Source: Cliona cf. orientalis (Eukaryota; Porifera; Demospongiae; Clionaida; Clionaidae). Taken from it: 64,000 nucleotides of DNA. The first letter of the stretch is position 1; each line of letters begins with the position of its first letter. Below the pieces are notes generated by a model. The model was not told the DNA's origin. It saw only the letters and a program-made list of their open reading frames with translations, and searched no databases. Both the position numbers and the translations under genes were made by a program. The stretch is from the NCBI GenBank assembly GCA_963930775.1, contig OZ005703.1, positions 5,022,001 through 5,086,000 on the forward strand, in the 5' to 3' direction. Positions 33,401-45,423 of the stretch are shown in pieces.

Positions 33401-36290
33401 CCTACCCACAACAATAGTAACCCAAACTCTAACCCCTACCCAGGCTACTCTGCCTAATCACTGGCCTGGGCATGCCTAGCCTCCTTTGAGGGGGAGAAGA
33501 AAGGGCCTGGTACCTATTGCACACGCATGCGCCAACTACCCAAGAAAACCTGGGGTGCCGCCAACGACTGTACGCTTTTTTGTCCTCCTCCCGTGGCCTA
33601 GGGTACAACGCTGCACCGATATCGCCTCGTACCCTAGGCGCGAGAGGAGAGCGAAAAAGTGTACAGTCGTTTGCGGCACCCCAGGTTTTCTTGGGTAGTT
33701 GGAGTATGCATGTGCAATAGGTACCAGGCCCTCTTTCCTCCTTCCGGGCCTGGGTACGAGGCTAGGGCATGCCCAATCCACATTGTCCCAAAGCAAATCC
33801 TACAGCCGTACACCCTTACTCACTTCATGTGGGGACAGTCCATGATAATGAACTTCTCCACCAGGTCAGGATGCTGGTCAACCACAGCCCTATATACACG
33901 GTAAACATCAGTCAAATTTGCAAATCTCTACAAAAACGATAATTGCTGTCCTAGGCCTTCCAACATCACACGAAATTTCTCTCCCTCTCCCTCTCATTAT
34001 ATCGCTCACCAGGCCACCACCCCTCCCCAGTCATGAGCCACTAGGATACACTTGGAGTGTCCAAGAGCTGGAATGAGCTTCGCAATGTCTTGTGTGAGCA
34101 GGTCAATGGTGTAGTCACTCTTATTAGGAGGTCGCTCAGTCTCTCCATAGCCCCTCATGTCAATGGCTACCACATGATAGTCCTTACTAAACTCAGGAAG
34201 CTGGTAACGCCATGAAAACCAGAACTGGATGGGAGAACATACACAGTAAGATGTTAGTACACTCTTGAGTTGGGACAGTGAGCTAGAGGATAAGGGGCAC
34301 AGGGGAGGGATTAGGGATAGCACCAGAACTGTAGAGTTGGTATTGTTGTGGGAAGGTTACTGCTGGGTCAGTACAAATCATGACAATATAAAAGTGCACT
34401 TCAATTGTAGGTGGCTTATGACCTTATTATTATGACCTTTAGCCAGAAGCCCCTTTGTTGACAGCGGTATTAGTAGCTATTAGTGGACTACTAGTACCAT
34501 GCAACTGGAATTTGGTGTTAAATTAAAATCAGCAAGGCAATCCAGTGGCGTAGGCAGAGGGGGGGGCTTTGGGGGCTCGAGCCCCCCCCCTTCGTCATCA
34601 GCCAAAGTGGGCGTGGCGACAGTTAACATTAGCTTCCTTGCAGTAAGTACTCATGAATACTACACTATACTGCTCAACTTACATCTTAACAATCCATTTC
34701 AGCTGTAGAAATCCATACCTTTCAGCGCTTGAAGCACGGCGGGCGATGTATAAGAACTCGCGCAAGCTTACTATACTTTAGCTTAGAGTTCGAAGCTCAA
34801 TTGTCAATATGCAATCACGTGATCCTAATTAGTGGGCGTGGCCAAGGCGGAAACTTTCGCGCATTGTCAAGCCCCCCCCCATGCTCAGAATCCTGGCTAC
34901 ACCCCTGCAATCCCATACCAAATGAAAATTTAAATCCTTGCAAATGCAATTTGAATTGGGACCCAACTGCCAAACGTAATCCCTGCACACATTACATGTA
35001 GATGGAATACAATGGAACCCTGCTTAACGGACACCCCTCAACGGTACGGTGGACGCCGGTGATATAACGGACCATTCTAAATGTCCACGTTGTATTTCCA
35101 TAGACTTCAATATATTCAAACCCCCTCAACAGCGGACACCCCACTATTCCGTATAACGGACACTTATTTTGGTCCTGTTCGAGCCTGCACAGTATTGAAC
35201 AACCTCGCATATATAATGGACAGTTAGGCCACACCCACCATTAAAATCGGTCTGTTTCAACGACCAGTAACTACAGTAAAGCCTAAATATGTCTTAAATT
35301 CTCGCTTAGGAGCTGTCAGTTGACAGATCTCTCATCAATGATCTTTTCGTTGTCCACAGTAGTGCTTTATCATAGCTAGCCGTGATTGTAGGAGGGGCAT
35401 GGTCAACCACAGTGGCGTATCCAGGATTTGAAGGAAGGAGGTGCTAGGTTGATCGTGCGCAAAGCGTGCGTGCAAAATTTTTAGCCACGCCCCAAAACGT
35501 TGACCATGCCCCTCATTTACACGTTCTTGAAGACAAAGAAGGCTGTTTTAGGCCTAGTGACAATGAGAAAACGCTGTTTAAGGAGCGAATTTTAGAGGCC
35601 AGTAAGTTTATTGTTGGTAGGAACTGCCAGTTATCGATTATCATTGACAATATTTGTGCTGAGGTACTGAGCTGGCTGTTGTGCCAGAGCTGAGGGGGGT
35701 GCTCAGCACCCTGAGCTCCATGCTAGATACGCCACTGAACCACTAACCCCTGAGCTAAGGACACCTAGCTACAGCGGACAAAAGTTTTGGTCCCGCTTTA
35801 GATAGGTTCCACTGTATAGATTATCTACAGTGGGAGGCTTTGACATACAAAGTAACATAAATATCAGAATATTTAATAGTGGAGGGAGACTCACCTCAGG
35901 GAATCCATGTAGGAATAGCATGAGAGGTTTGGATCGGTCCCCAGCTGTGACATAGTGGAACTTGATCCCATTGGCTGTCACATACTCATGACTACCAAGA
36001 CTACGATCCAAAAGACAATCAGGAGGAACTGCAAGAAAACAAATTGCGTTCAAACAAGATTTGATAGAAGTAAACTAGACTACGTGCAGTCCTAATCATT
36101 TCCCTTGGCAAGCCTAGCTTTCCAATCTATGGTAGACTATATAGAAGGCTAGCTCACCATTCCTAGGGATCTTCTTGAAAATGATGAAGGGATGCGTTAT
36201 CACCTCCCAGACGATCATGAATAGAGCTATTATCCCTCCCACCACCATCATCACTAGCCCGAACAGCAGATTCCCAAGGATACTCGCCAT
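30483..36290 (-). CDS. Epoxide hydrolase 4-like alpha/beta hydrolase, gene D
   Basis: Nine exons: 36158-36290, 35895-36028, 34010-34224, 33824-33889, 33143-33194, 32555-32650, 31131-31304, 30669-30742 and 30483-30567; 1029 nt, 342 aa in frame. Exons 4-9 and their introns are closest to gene C, but exon 1 (MASILGNLLFGLVMMVVGG) is unlike the B/C exon 1, so the C/D duplication or a later conversion replaced one end. Catalytic elements are all present: HGFPE, HDWGG, YYRCMF, GDDD, CSHW. Exon 3 has KLIPALG where the other copies have ELIPALG. The introns contain five transposon insertions described separately. The start codon faces the death/Roc gene 470 bp away. Confidence 0.85.
31326..31904. mobile_element. 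CCGTATAGC MITE in gene D intron 6, absent from gene C
   Basis: TA|CCGTATAGCTCCAAATTTTC at the left and GAAAATTTGGAGCTATACGG|TA at the right. Gene C reads CACATAGTCACAC at the same point with one TA, which is the empty site. A 108-codon open frame inside (31558-31884, minus) has no recognised domain. Confidence 0.8.
31942..32475. mobile_element. CAGGGCCGTAGGA MITE in gene D intron 6, absent from gene C
   Basis: CAGGGCCGTAGGACGCAA at the left, TTGCGGCTCCTACGGCCCTG at the right, flanked by ACCTA (31937-31941 and 32476-32480). Gene C has one ACCTA at the matching site. Near the right end GCGGCCGTT repeats in tandem. Confidence 0.8.
33477..33764. mobile_element. Mutator-like palindromic MITE, gene D copy
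   Basis: Same position and same GGGCATGCC target duplication as the gene C copy (26417-26715), with an 11-bp deletion near the left end (TAGCCTCCTTTGAGG). Confidence 0.7.
34544..34906. mobile_element. AGTGGCGTAGGCAG MITE in gene D intron 2
   Basis: Flanked by GCAATCC (34537-34543 and 34907-34913), with ends AGTGGCGTAG and CTACACCCCT, and paired G/C runs at about 34559 and 34872. Confidence 0.65.
35010..35814. mobile_element. Pogo-like MITE, second copy, interrupted by a nested MITE
   Basis: TA|CAATGGAACCC at the left and GGTTCCACTG|TA at the right. The interior matches 2877-3358 except for the 327-bp nested element at 35411-35737. Confidence 0.75.
35411..35737. mobile_element. AGTGGCGTATCCAG MITE nested in the pogo-like MITE
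   Basis: Ends AGTGGCGTATCCAGGAT and GCTAGATACGCCACTG, flanked by AACCAC (35405-35410 and 35738-35743). The unoccupied site is seen in the other pogo-like copy at about 3277-3282 (GTCAACCACTGATCC). Confidence 0.75.
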
Positions 36291-36760
36291 ACCTCGCTCT
36301 TATGCAGCCATACTCTGTGTGGGGTTAGTCGAATGCATCTGCGCATGCGTATTTATAAGCGATGTTACAGTAGTGATTTTTGATGGGTGAGGCTTGTAAC
36401 GACTAAAACCACAAAATTTTAATGGCGGAGCAGGCGGTGTCAATAAACAAACCCAGCGGCCGAGAGGGTGAGCAAATTAGTATGGATGAGCATTTAATAA
36501 TAATCAAAGGAAAAGAGTAAACTCTATAGAGATTGACGAGCTAGTGTGTTGGGCGGTGTGGTGTGGGCTAGCTGAACCGCTATCTCCATCCACTAGTATA
36601 AACATTTCTATTGGTGGATCCACTATAATAATATTATATATATGTAATATAGCATTGTACGCTCTGCTCCATGGCTGTACAAGTAGTAGGAGTCCTGATT
36701 CACAGAAATTGAGCTGGGGAAAGGATTGTGTCACTGAGTAGCTGTGTGTCAGATCTGTAC
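36291..36760. promoter_or_regulatory. Head-to-head promoter region of gene D and the death/Roc gene
   Basis: 470 bp separate the two divergent start codons. It contains an NRF-1-like box at 36341 and AT-rich stretches (TAATAATATTATATATATG at 36626). It may act as a shared, bidirectional promoter. Confidence 0.4.
36341..36350. promoter_or_regulatory. NRF-1-like motif upstream of gene D
   Basis: TGCGCATGCGT, about 51 bp upstream of the gene D ATG; third member of a set also found upstream of genes B and C. Confidence 0.4.
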
Positions 36761-39700
36761 ATGTCTGAGTATGGATGCATGGGGGAAATGAACGGTGTTT
36801 GTGAATGTCATCTACCCTACCCAGCCCTACCCCTCACTGTTGATAACGTATTTGAGGCGGTGAAGACAGTGAGGCTGAGCTGGAGTCAGCTGGCCTGGGA
36901 GCTGGGGCTGTATAAGCTACGTGCCATCAAGTGTCAGCATGACTCTGACGAGGCTCATCTAAGAGCTGTGGTGGCAGCATTCCTCCTGGGGGAAGGTATG
37001 TATCAACCCTCGTGGAGGATGCTCATTCATCGATTACATAAAGCAGACAAAGGCCATCTGATTGAAAAGATTAAGACCAATGCCGAACCACACCAAGGTG
37101 AGTGGATGTCATCATGCAGTGTAGAGTGGGAAGTAATTACGCTTTTCACATACCATAGTGGGAAACCTTCGAGGGAGAGCTTGGCAATTTTCATGAATTT
37201 CACAGTTTAAGAGCCACCTACGAAAGTTTCTCCATGGCATGCCACACCCACCTACATGATTTATTTACTTCAATCTTTTTCATTTCCTACTGATCCTTGA
37301 AAACTTTCTCCCTCGAAAGTTTCTCGCTATACAATAAAATGTATACACCTTTGCTTGTTGGGATCAGGTGCATGTATACGTGAGAACAGTGTTGTGTGTG
37401 CTGAAGTGAGGATCTATGGCTTCAAAGATAATTATAAGAGCCAATGGCCATCTGGGGCCTGGGGGCATGCCCCCCCCCCCCCCCCCCCCCGGAAAATTTG
37501 ACCTTAATGGAGTGCTTTTGAGGCCTTCTGACCACCTTCTTCTGATTGTATAAAGGCATGAAAAAATGCACTTAAAATTCAAAGAAATGAGGGGGCTTAG
37601 CCCCCCTTCCATAGGCGGCAATAGCCTTATATCAGTTCTGAGTCAAAAATATGCTAGTTTCATTGCTGCTCTCTTTGAAATCGACTATTTTTTTGCCAGT
37701 TGTCCATCGTTGTTTCTAGATTTTCACGAACACGATACCGCTAATTAGTGGGCACGGCTTAAAGTTTTGCGCGTGGATCCTCTTACATCTTAGCCCCCTC
37801 ACATTCAATATGCTTCCGCCACCTACGCCTTCTTTCAAACAGGGGAGCTAAAGCCCTCTGTGCCCCCCATATTTTTCGACCTATGAGTGGTGTGTGTGTG
37901 TGTGGTACATGAAAATTCAGTAGGTTTATCTTCTACTACCAATCCAAACCTAAGGGGAAAACCATCTCACTGCCTGCTCAGGCAAACCTAATTTAAGCAA
38001 AAGGCAGAGCCACATAGGTGCCTAGCCTTGAGAACTAGGGGTGGTACACCTAGTGATCGAGTAGCATCGTAATAATACCGTACCCTCGCGAAAGAGGGCC
38101 CACTACGGAATGTTGGCCCACCCCCCACTTTGCGCTCAATTTCCTGCTAAGGTCTAGTGTTTACTCGAATATGCGCCCATGTGTAGCTGCCCTTGAAAAC
38201 CCAGCTCAAATGGCTGGTTTATAAAGACTGAACTTCGAATAGTCTATATAAGATCGATAAGTAACGTGCTAAACAGCTGTAAAACTAAGCCTAGGAGGCT
38301 TTATGCCACATTTTAGCACAAATAAACCATCGTACACGGCTAGCAATTGTACCCACGCCCACTTGATATGGCTGCTCTCAACGACATACGGTGAAGTATC
38401 GCGGCTGCCCTTGCTCTGGATTGGTAACCGTGCTTGAATAAGGCTGAAATCAATAGTAGCCGCTGCTACTATTGAAATTATGATGCTAGCGTGGGTAACT
38501 TACCTGGGCGCTCTTTCGTATGTAAATGCGATACTGATACCTCGAATATCGGCCCATCCCCCGATCTTGGCCCAATGTGAGGTGCACCGTCCATGGGCCC
38601 TCTTTCGTGAGGGTATGGTACATGTAACTTTATTACTATGTACCTATAAATGCCTACCTAGTTGTAACATAATGATCAGACCTCAAGGGGATAACTCGTC
38701 CATAGCACGAGTCATTATAATGAGTATATTGCTTCTGTTCCCCCAGACCCCTCTATGATAGTTGATAATGTCACTCAAATACTGAACAAGATACCAGCAG
38801 ATAAGTGGGATGAGGTAATGGATGAAAATCTGGGACTTGGTATTCCCAAGCCGCTGCAGAAGGAGAGATACTCCACTGACACAGAGAAGATCCATGCATA
38901 CGCAGATTACTATGTGAATTGCCATCCTTGGGCTGATTGGGAACATCTTACTGTGATACTGTATCAAACGAAGGAATATGCCTTAGCAAGGGAGTCCAAG
39001 TCATTCATATCAACTGGTAAAAGAATACTACCACTACATATCTAAGCTACTGTACCGACATGCTCGTATGATAAAGTTATTGATACACCTGCTGTGCTCA
39101 TTATATCCCGCAGTAGCAATTTACTTTTCTGCGGTTATTAGGTAATTATGATGTAATTGTGAGGTAGAACTAATATCGTAAAATTAGGGCTTCGACAGAG
39201 CTCATTTGAGACCTGAAAATTCGCTGAGGTATAGATTGACTTACACATAATATATCCAGCGAATACCTTAGAAGTTCCATGTTACAAGTGCCACTGTTGT
39301 AATTCCACGAGTTTTCTGGGCTGACGTATGGTATAGCACTACATTTAGCATGTGTATGGTATAATTATATAGTGCGCATGCTTACCGTTCTATGCACGCG
39401 TCACAACCAATCTGTACAGTGCTGTTGAGTTCGTCTCTGTGATTAAAGCATTCTGACTTGTCACTATTGAGTTTGAGAATCGGTCTCAGACTCCATCATT
39501 GTCAACTTCTGACATCTCTGAGATTGAGCATAAGGCATCACCATATTGACAATGTTTTAGCTACCATATGCACAAGTACAACTATGCAGGTAGTGGGGAC
39601 ATGGTCAAGTGTTTCATTAATTAGCATTATATACCATGCACCCTACACACTCTGGTATATATGAACTTGTAGGATTTAGTGTGAGGTGTAGTAGTGATGT

Positions 39701-42700
39701 TGTCCACCCTCTTCCCCCCAGACCCCACTCTGACAGTAGAAAACGTCAGTCGTATCATGGAGAAGGTCGAGCCAAAAGTGAAGACACAGGTGTGGGAGAA
39801 TGCTTGTGATGCCAACATGGAGAGAGAGAAGATGAAGGAAGTGTGCATATCTGGGAAGGAGGATGAATGTGCTAACTTATATGTCAACTATAACCCATAT
39901 TCTTCATGGGAACGGCTTGCCAGGTCACTATACCGTCATCACCAGATGGTTGCAGTTGAGGAAGTGAGGTCATATCTCCCTCCTAGAGGTGAGCCTTGCT
40001 CTACATGTTGCTTATATTTTGTGCCATGATTCTCATTGAGTAATATACAAACACTTAATTGTCCTTTGCACAGACCTCACTGTGACTACTAAGAAACAAA
40101 TGGAACTGTTTGCACCACTGCACCCTGATAAGGTAGATGAACTTGGCTACTACCTAGATCTACCACAGTCTGAGATAGACAGAATACAGAAGGACTACCA
40201 GAGCCCAACCCAGAGGAAAGAGGCCTACTTAGACCTCTACGTCCATCAACATCCCTGCCCTAGTTGGAGCTGGGTTGCTAGAGTACTCCGTTATATGATC
40301 AATCTTCACCAGCAGGCTGATTTGGTGGAGAATACTTATGTCAAAGGTGCACAAGACACACTGTAGTGAGACTGTTGCCTGTGTAACATCAACCTACTGT
40401 ATTAATGTAGCTCATTAGTCATGCTTTAGCCACCACCTTTGGTCATTCGTTTGGAGGATGCGTGTGTATGCATTGTATGTACGTATAGGAGTACATAAAC
40501 CACCATATTGCAAAAAGGCCGGGGTCCCACTTTGCGCTTTCGTGGATAACTACGAAAATTAAGTATGCATCTAATGTAGCAATGTTTGTGAACCATGCTA
40601 TAGTCCCCACATTAATTATTTTGTATGTATTGATGTGGGGATGTGTGTATAATTTTGGATGATAATGTGCTGTGTGTATTGGATGTTCAATATAGTGTGC
40701 ATGCATGCATACACATACACTTGATGATCTCAATAGAGTTAATATCAGCCAATTGTATTTCAAGCCTTTTTCTCACACAAATCAGTACACCAGCTATATA
40801 TCTCACGTTTAGACTTATATACGATTCCTTGCTTTATTCTGTTCCTACAGTTAGTGAGAAAACCCAGCGGTGCTTTGATGTAGCCATGATAGAGGGTGAA
40901 GTGTTGTTGCGAAATGGCAGTGCCTTGCTCTTAGGGGTGGGAGGATCAGGAAAAACGCACATCCTTGCAGCTTTCCTCAAGGAAGATCCTCCGTCAATAC
41001 GAGAAAGCACTCCATGTGCAAAGAAGCCAGTGAGAGCTGTAGCTCGCTGTAAGGCAGGAGTGAGCGATGACCACTTTGTACGAATCACTGATGATTACTA
41101 TTCTGATATGCTTGTAACAACAGCTGAGACATTACCTCAGTCAACTGATAGTGAAGCTGTTGCTAAACCTTCTACCCAAGCCGAGGCTAAGAATGACCTG
41201 AACAGTTTAGCTAGTTCTTCATCTCCTAGTCAGAAGGAAACCACGAGGCAGCCATCATCAGCTGTCAAAGTAGATGCTTCACGACGAGAGAAAACATGGT
41301 GTGTTCGTCGTGCTATGAAGAGACAGTACCTGAGTCGAATGCAGGCAGGAACAAAGAAGAAAACCAACCTCAATGACAAAGATTTGCTTGACATCGATGA
41401 CACAGGAGGCCAGCCTATGTTTCACGAGGTCCTCCCTGTGTTCGTCCAAAACACCATGCTTGGCATACTGACAGTGAAGCTCAATGAGCCCTTAGACAGC
41501 TTTCCTCAAGTCGAGTTCTACACCAGAGGACAACGTGTTGGGGAGCCATTCAATTCACCTTTTACACACTTGGATACACTTCGTCACTGCATGAGGGTGA
41601 TACGATCAACCTGTGACCACAACACATGTCCAAAGATTGCATTTGTGGGCACACACAATGATCTCCAGCACGAATGCCCACAGGAGAGCATAGAAATAAA
41701 GGAGAAGAAGCTTCGAAGCATCATACCTCAGGAGATGGAGGATAATATTATCATCAATGGAGAGTCACTGCTGCTTGCTGTCAACGTAAAAACACCAGGA
41801 AATGAAGATGAGAAGGTGATATCCATTTTGAGGGAGAAGGCAATTGTAGAATTGCGTAAATTGAAGCCGAAAAAGATGCCACTTCGATACATACCCTTGG
41901 AAATGGCCTTTCAGCGAATAGCCAAGGAGCAACGAAAATCAGTGATGAGCAAAGAAGAGTGCTTTGAAGTAGCAGCTACCTACAATTTTACACAAGAATC
42001 ATTTGAGGCGGCACTGAAGTACCTTCATGGGCTGAAGCTGATCTTCTACTATGAAGAAGTTCTTCCGAATGTCGTGTTCATCGATGCCCAGGCCATCCTC
42101 GATAAAATTACCGAACTTGTAGTGCACAGCCTATCATTGCAAGCGAAATCAAGTGGTAACCTTCTTGGAGCTCTGAAGAAATTCGTGAAACGTGGAATCG
42201 TGACAGCGGAGATACTTAAACAGTTCTCATCTCATTACATCCCTACGTTATTCATGAAGGAGCAGCTGATCTTGGTTCTCAAGCATCTGAGGATCATGGC
42301 AGAGGTTGGAAAAGGTGAGTATCTCATGCCCTGCCTCCTGAGGAAACAAGACATGCCACATGTTGTGGCAGGTGTTTCATTGTTAGTCATCCCTGCTCTT
42401 CTCTTCTACTTTGGTCGAGACGGCCCCAAGCTTGGAGTTTACTGCTTTCTCCTTGCTTCTCTCATCACTGAAGCCAAGTGGGAGCTTCTTGAAGAGGATG
42501 GCTACCCTGTACAAGTTTCTCGCAACAGTGCTCAGTTCACTGTCCCGGGAAAGAATCCAGGATCCATCACAATCACAGATTCCTTTTCTTCATACCTTCA
42601 CGTCAGCATCGACTTCCCTGCCTCTGTCAGCCGAGAAAGAGCTCAAGAAATCTGCGAAAAGGTTTGTCCAACGATTCGTGAAACGGTTCTAACTGGAATT

Positions 42701-43604
42701 CGCAAAGCATCTCAGAGACTGAACTATAACAATTCAATTCCCTCCATTGCATTCCCATGTTCAGGACACAAAGACACACCCCTGCATCCTGCTACGCTTT
42801 CTGAAGATGAAAAGCTGCTGATTTGCTCCACACACCCAGCCAAGGTGTGCAGTGAGGTGACTGAATGGCACAAGATTTGGATAGGGAAAAGATTGTTGAA
42901 GGATGGAAGTGACAAAGGTGAGAAAATGGTGATGGACCATGCAATGCATGTACAATTGATTTTTCCCTGCCCACCTCATGCATAAACCCCCTCCCCTTTT
43001 TACCCATGATAGCATGCAGAAAGAAGGATACATAATTATTGAATCCTTCATAATTGTAGGTTAGGTTCTCTACAGTAGCTATTGACAACAAGCTCTATGT
43101 ACCATCATAATAATTATAATAATAATATTATTATTATCACTGTATATAGGAGAAGCAAGTCCTAAAGGTCGAGAAACTTATGCCAGTGGTCCTGCAGCAC
43201 CACCTCCACAAATTGCCACTATTGGTGAGAAATTGCAATTCAATGAACTTCAAGGTATGATTACATGCTCTTATTATTCATACAGATGCTACTCCAACCC
43301 TCAAGAATTTATCAATTTTGAGACAGCTGAAGGAAAGAAAATCAAGATAATTTCAACGGTTGCATCGAGATGGAGAGCACTAGGAGACCAGTTGGAATTT
43401 GACGAGCTCGGTTCAAAATTGGATACTATCAAAACCAAGAACAACAATGATCCGGAAGAATGCTGTCGTGAAATGTTCCAACACTGGTTGAAGGGGAGTG
43501 GAGTAAGACCTTGCTCGTGGCGCAAACTCATTGAACTGCTCGAAGACTGTGACTTTGAGATGCTGGCCGGACAGGTGAATTCTGTTTTTAATGCAAAAGT
43601 TTAA
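36761..43604 (+). CDS. Death-module repeat / Roc-COR-type GTPase / death-domain protein
   Basis: Seven exons: 36761-37097, 38747-39016, 39722-39988, 40074-40346, 40851-42917, 43150-43254 and 43306-43604. Every junction is phase 1 and the sum is 3618 nt (1205 aa). Exons 1-4 each encode one ~90-residue module starting with a TVxNV-like strand and ending with an SWRxLIxxL or SWxxLAxxL helix; module 1 is clearly death-domain-like, the others are more diverged. Exon 5 holds a GTPase: P-loop GVGGSGKT near residue 411, DDTGGQPMF (G3) and FVGTHND (G4), then a COR-like region with VFIDAQAILDKI. After a Pro-rich linker the last exon encodes a C-terminal death domain (WRALGDQL...SWRKLIELLED). Likely a cytosolic signalling GTPase in apoptosis or innate-type signalling; this is inferred from domains. 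The last intron is uncertain, because 43255-43305 is also open in frame. An upstream start is possible. Confidence 0.75.
37435..37870. repeat. G/C-run repeat in intron 1 of the death/Roc gene
   Basis: GGCATGCCCCCC... at 37463, GGGGGGCTTAGCCCCCCTT at 37589 and GCTAAAGCCCTCTGTGCCCCCC at 37848 resemble the interiors of the G/C-run MITEs elsewhere, but clear terminal repeats were not found. Confidence 0.4.
38077..38618. mobile_element. MITE with TACCNTACCCTC ends in intron 1 of the death/Roc gene
   Basis: TA|CCGTACCCTCGCGAAAGAGG at the left and CTCTTTCGTGAGGGTATGG|TA at the right, with further inverted GGGCCCA and TTGGCCCA words. TA duplication suggests a Tc1-mariner-type source. Confidence 0.7.
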
Positions 43605-43671
43605 AATTCCCCATGACATTGTATCATACTATTGCTTTTTATGAATACCTTTTTGCAAACTTATTAATAAT

Positions 43672-43915
43672 AATTGAAGGGCCGAGAACCATAGTGGGCT
43701 TACCCCAAATTAAATGTGGGAAATTGTCTAAAAAGCCAAAAAATGGACTAAAAACCATACATTGTACTCTACCAAGCTACTGAAATTTTCAGAAATGTGA
43801 ATTTTTTTTGCAGCTCATGAAACACATTAAACATAATATTTTTAAGATTCAGGGGGCTAATTCAACATTAATTTTGTGGGTTAGCCCACTATGCATGGTT
43901 CTCAGCCCTTCAATT
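43672..43915. mobile_element. MITE downstream of the death/Roc gene
   Basis: AATTGAAGGGCCGAGAACC and GGTTCTCAGCCCTTCAATT are inverted termini; GTGGGCTTACCCC / GGGTTAGCCCAC continues the inversion. About 244 bp. Confidence 0.7.
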
Positions 43916-44337
43916 ATTATTATGACACAAATGCTTAGCAATTACTTTTTGTATCGTGCATAACTTAATGCCTATGGATCACATTAATTTTTCATAATGT
44001 TCGATGAGTGCATTACATGCATAATATAATTGTTTAGTTTCAGCATTCAATGTTATTATGAACACAGGGATATACTATCATTATTATTAGTCTGGCTACA
44101 ATAATAATAATAATAATATTGATTATACAGGTCTATTTAAGCATCGAATAATAATAAATTATTATAATGTGTTAGCACCACCTCCCCAGCTAAGATGGCG
44201 CCAGCTGGCCATGGATGGGAACAATAATAATACAATTATTTTGCAATTGCAAGACTAGTACTAATGATTCAAAAGTGCAGTGATACTGACCTCTCTATAG
44301 TAATATTTTACAGCAAAATCTTATTTCAAATGATATT

Positions 44338-45300
44338 CAAGGGCGGAGAACAGGTAGCAAAAGTGGGGGGGCTCAGACCTTTGACTGTGTACTGTGATAA
44401 CTGTTAGGTACCCACAGCCCACCTAGGGGGGTCTGGGGGCATACTCCCCCAGAAAATTTTGGAAATTTCGACTCTCTGAGAGCGTTTCTGATGCAATCTG
44501 GCACCAATTTTTGGACGATTTTAGTATATAGCAATTTTTAACCCTCGGCGCATGCGCGAGGGGTACGGTAGTCGTTCTGTGTGTGTGTGTGTGTCTGTGT
44601 GTGTGTGTGTGTGTCTGTTACTGCGCTAGCTGCTACATACCTGTTTTATACGTTGAAAACAAGGTACCATTAGGCTTTTCGTGGTAGTTTCAAGATCTGA
44701 ATTGTGTGGATTTCGTTGAAAACGCTTCGTTCAAAAGTTCTGGCGACATTTGCTGACCACCATGGCCTTCTTCGCTTCTTGACGAGCTCTCGATCGATGA
44801 AAGAGATAGCGATGGCTTCATTTCAAGATTAGTAGTGTGTAGCTCTAGCGATAGTTCTTGGAACTTAACTGACTCATCACAGATCACAGTAGGCTATCAA
44901 CTACGCTTCTTGGCTTTACTTTGTACTAAATCTGCTGACCTGGCATGCACGTGGTACTATTACCTAATTGCATGCAATCGTATAACTGCATTCTTGTGGT
45001 TACTCTCTACAACTGTTAACTAGAGCTGTACACTGTACACTGTACACTTACAGTGTTGCTTGAATATGCAGACTAGCCTGGGTTCAGGCTATACAGACTC
45101 AGCTATTGCTCTTGCGCCGAGGGTTTTGCACTATAGTGCTTCATTACTTTAGCACTCTTTACAAACACCTAGAATTATGACAGAACTATGTTGCTGTAAT
45201 TTTGTAGTATGGGCATGTGATAAAATGGGGGGGCTCAGCCCCCCTTGTTTCCAAAGTGGGGGGGCTGAAGCCCCCCCTGCCCCCCCTATTTCTCCGCCCC
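44338..45300. mobile_element. Large G/C-run MITE between the death/Roc gene and gene E
   Basis: CAAGGGCGGAGAA at the left, TTCTCCGCCCC at the right, flanked by TGATATT (44331-44337 and 45301-45307). Inside it, AACCCTCGGCGCATGCG (44539) and TGCGCCGAGGGTTTTG (45114) are a second inverted pair, suggesting a nested element; a (GT)n tract lies at 44579-44618. It accounts for most of this 1.8-kb gene-free interval. Confidence 0.65.
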
Positions 45301-45423
45301 TGATATTATATTACTTGAGTACTGATACAATGTCATAAGACAAACCACATTTTGCAGCATAATTGTATGTATAGCACAATCACAATAAGAACTAGTCAGT
45401 TATTAATTATTGTTCTTTTCAAG

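Noticed and set aside
37364-37621. Gly-rich open frame in intron 1 of the Roc gene
   Set aside because: Arises from G/C runs of a degraded repeat.
43255-43305. Intron between the linker and death-domain exons of the Roc gene
   Set aside because: Kept as annotated but uncertain: the stretch is also open in frame and the acceptor (CTCAAG) is weak, so exon continuity is possible.
44690-45023. Short open frames between the Roc gene and gene E
   Set aside because: They fall inside the 963-bp MITE and show no domain.
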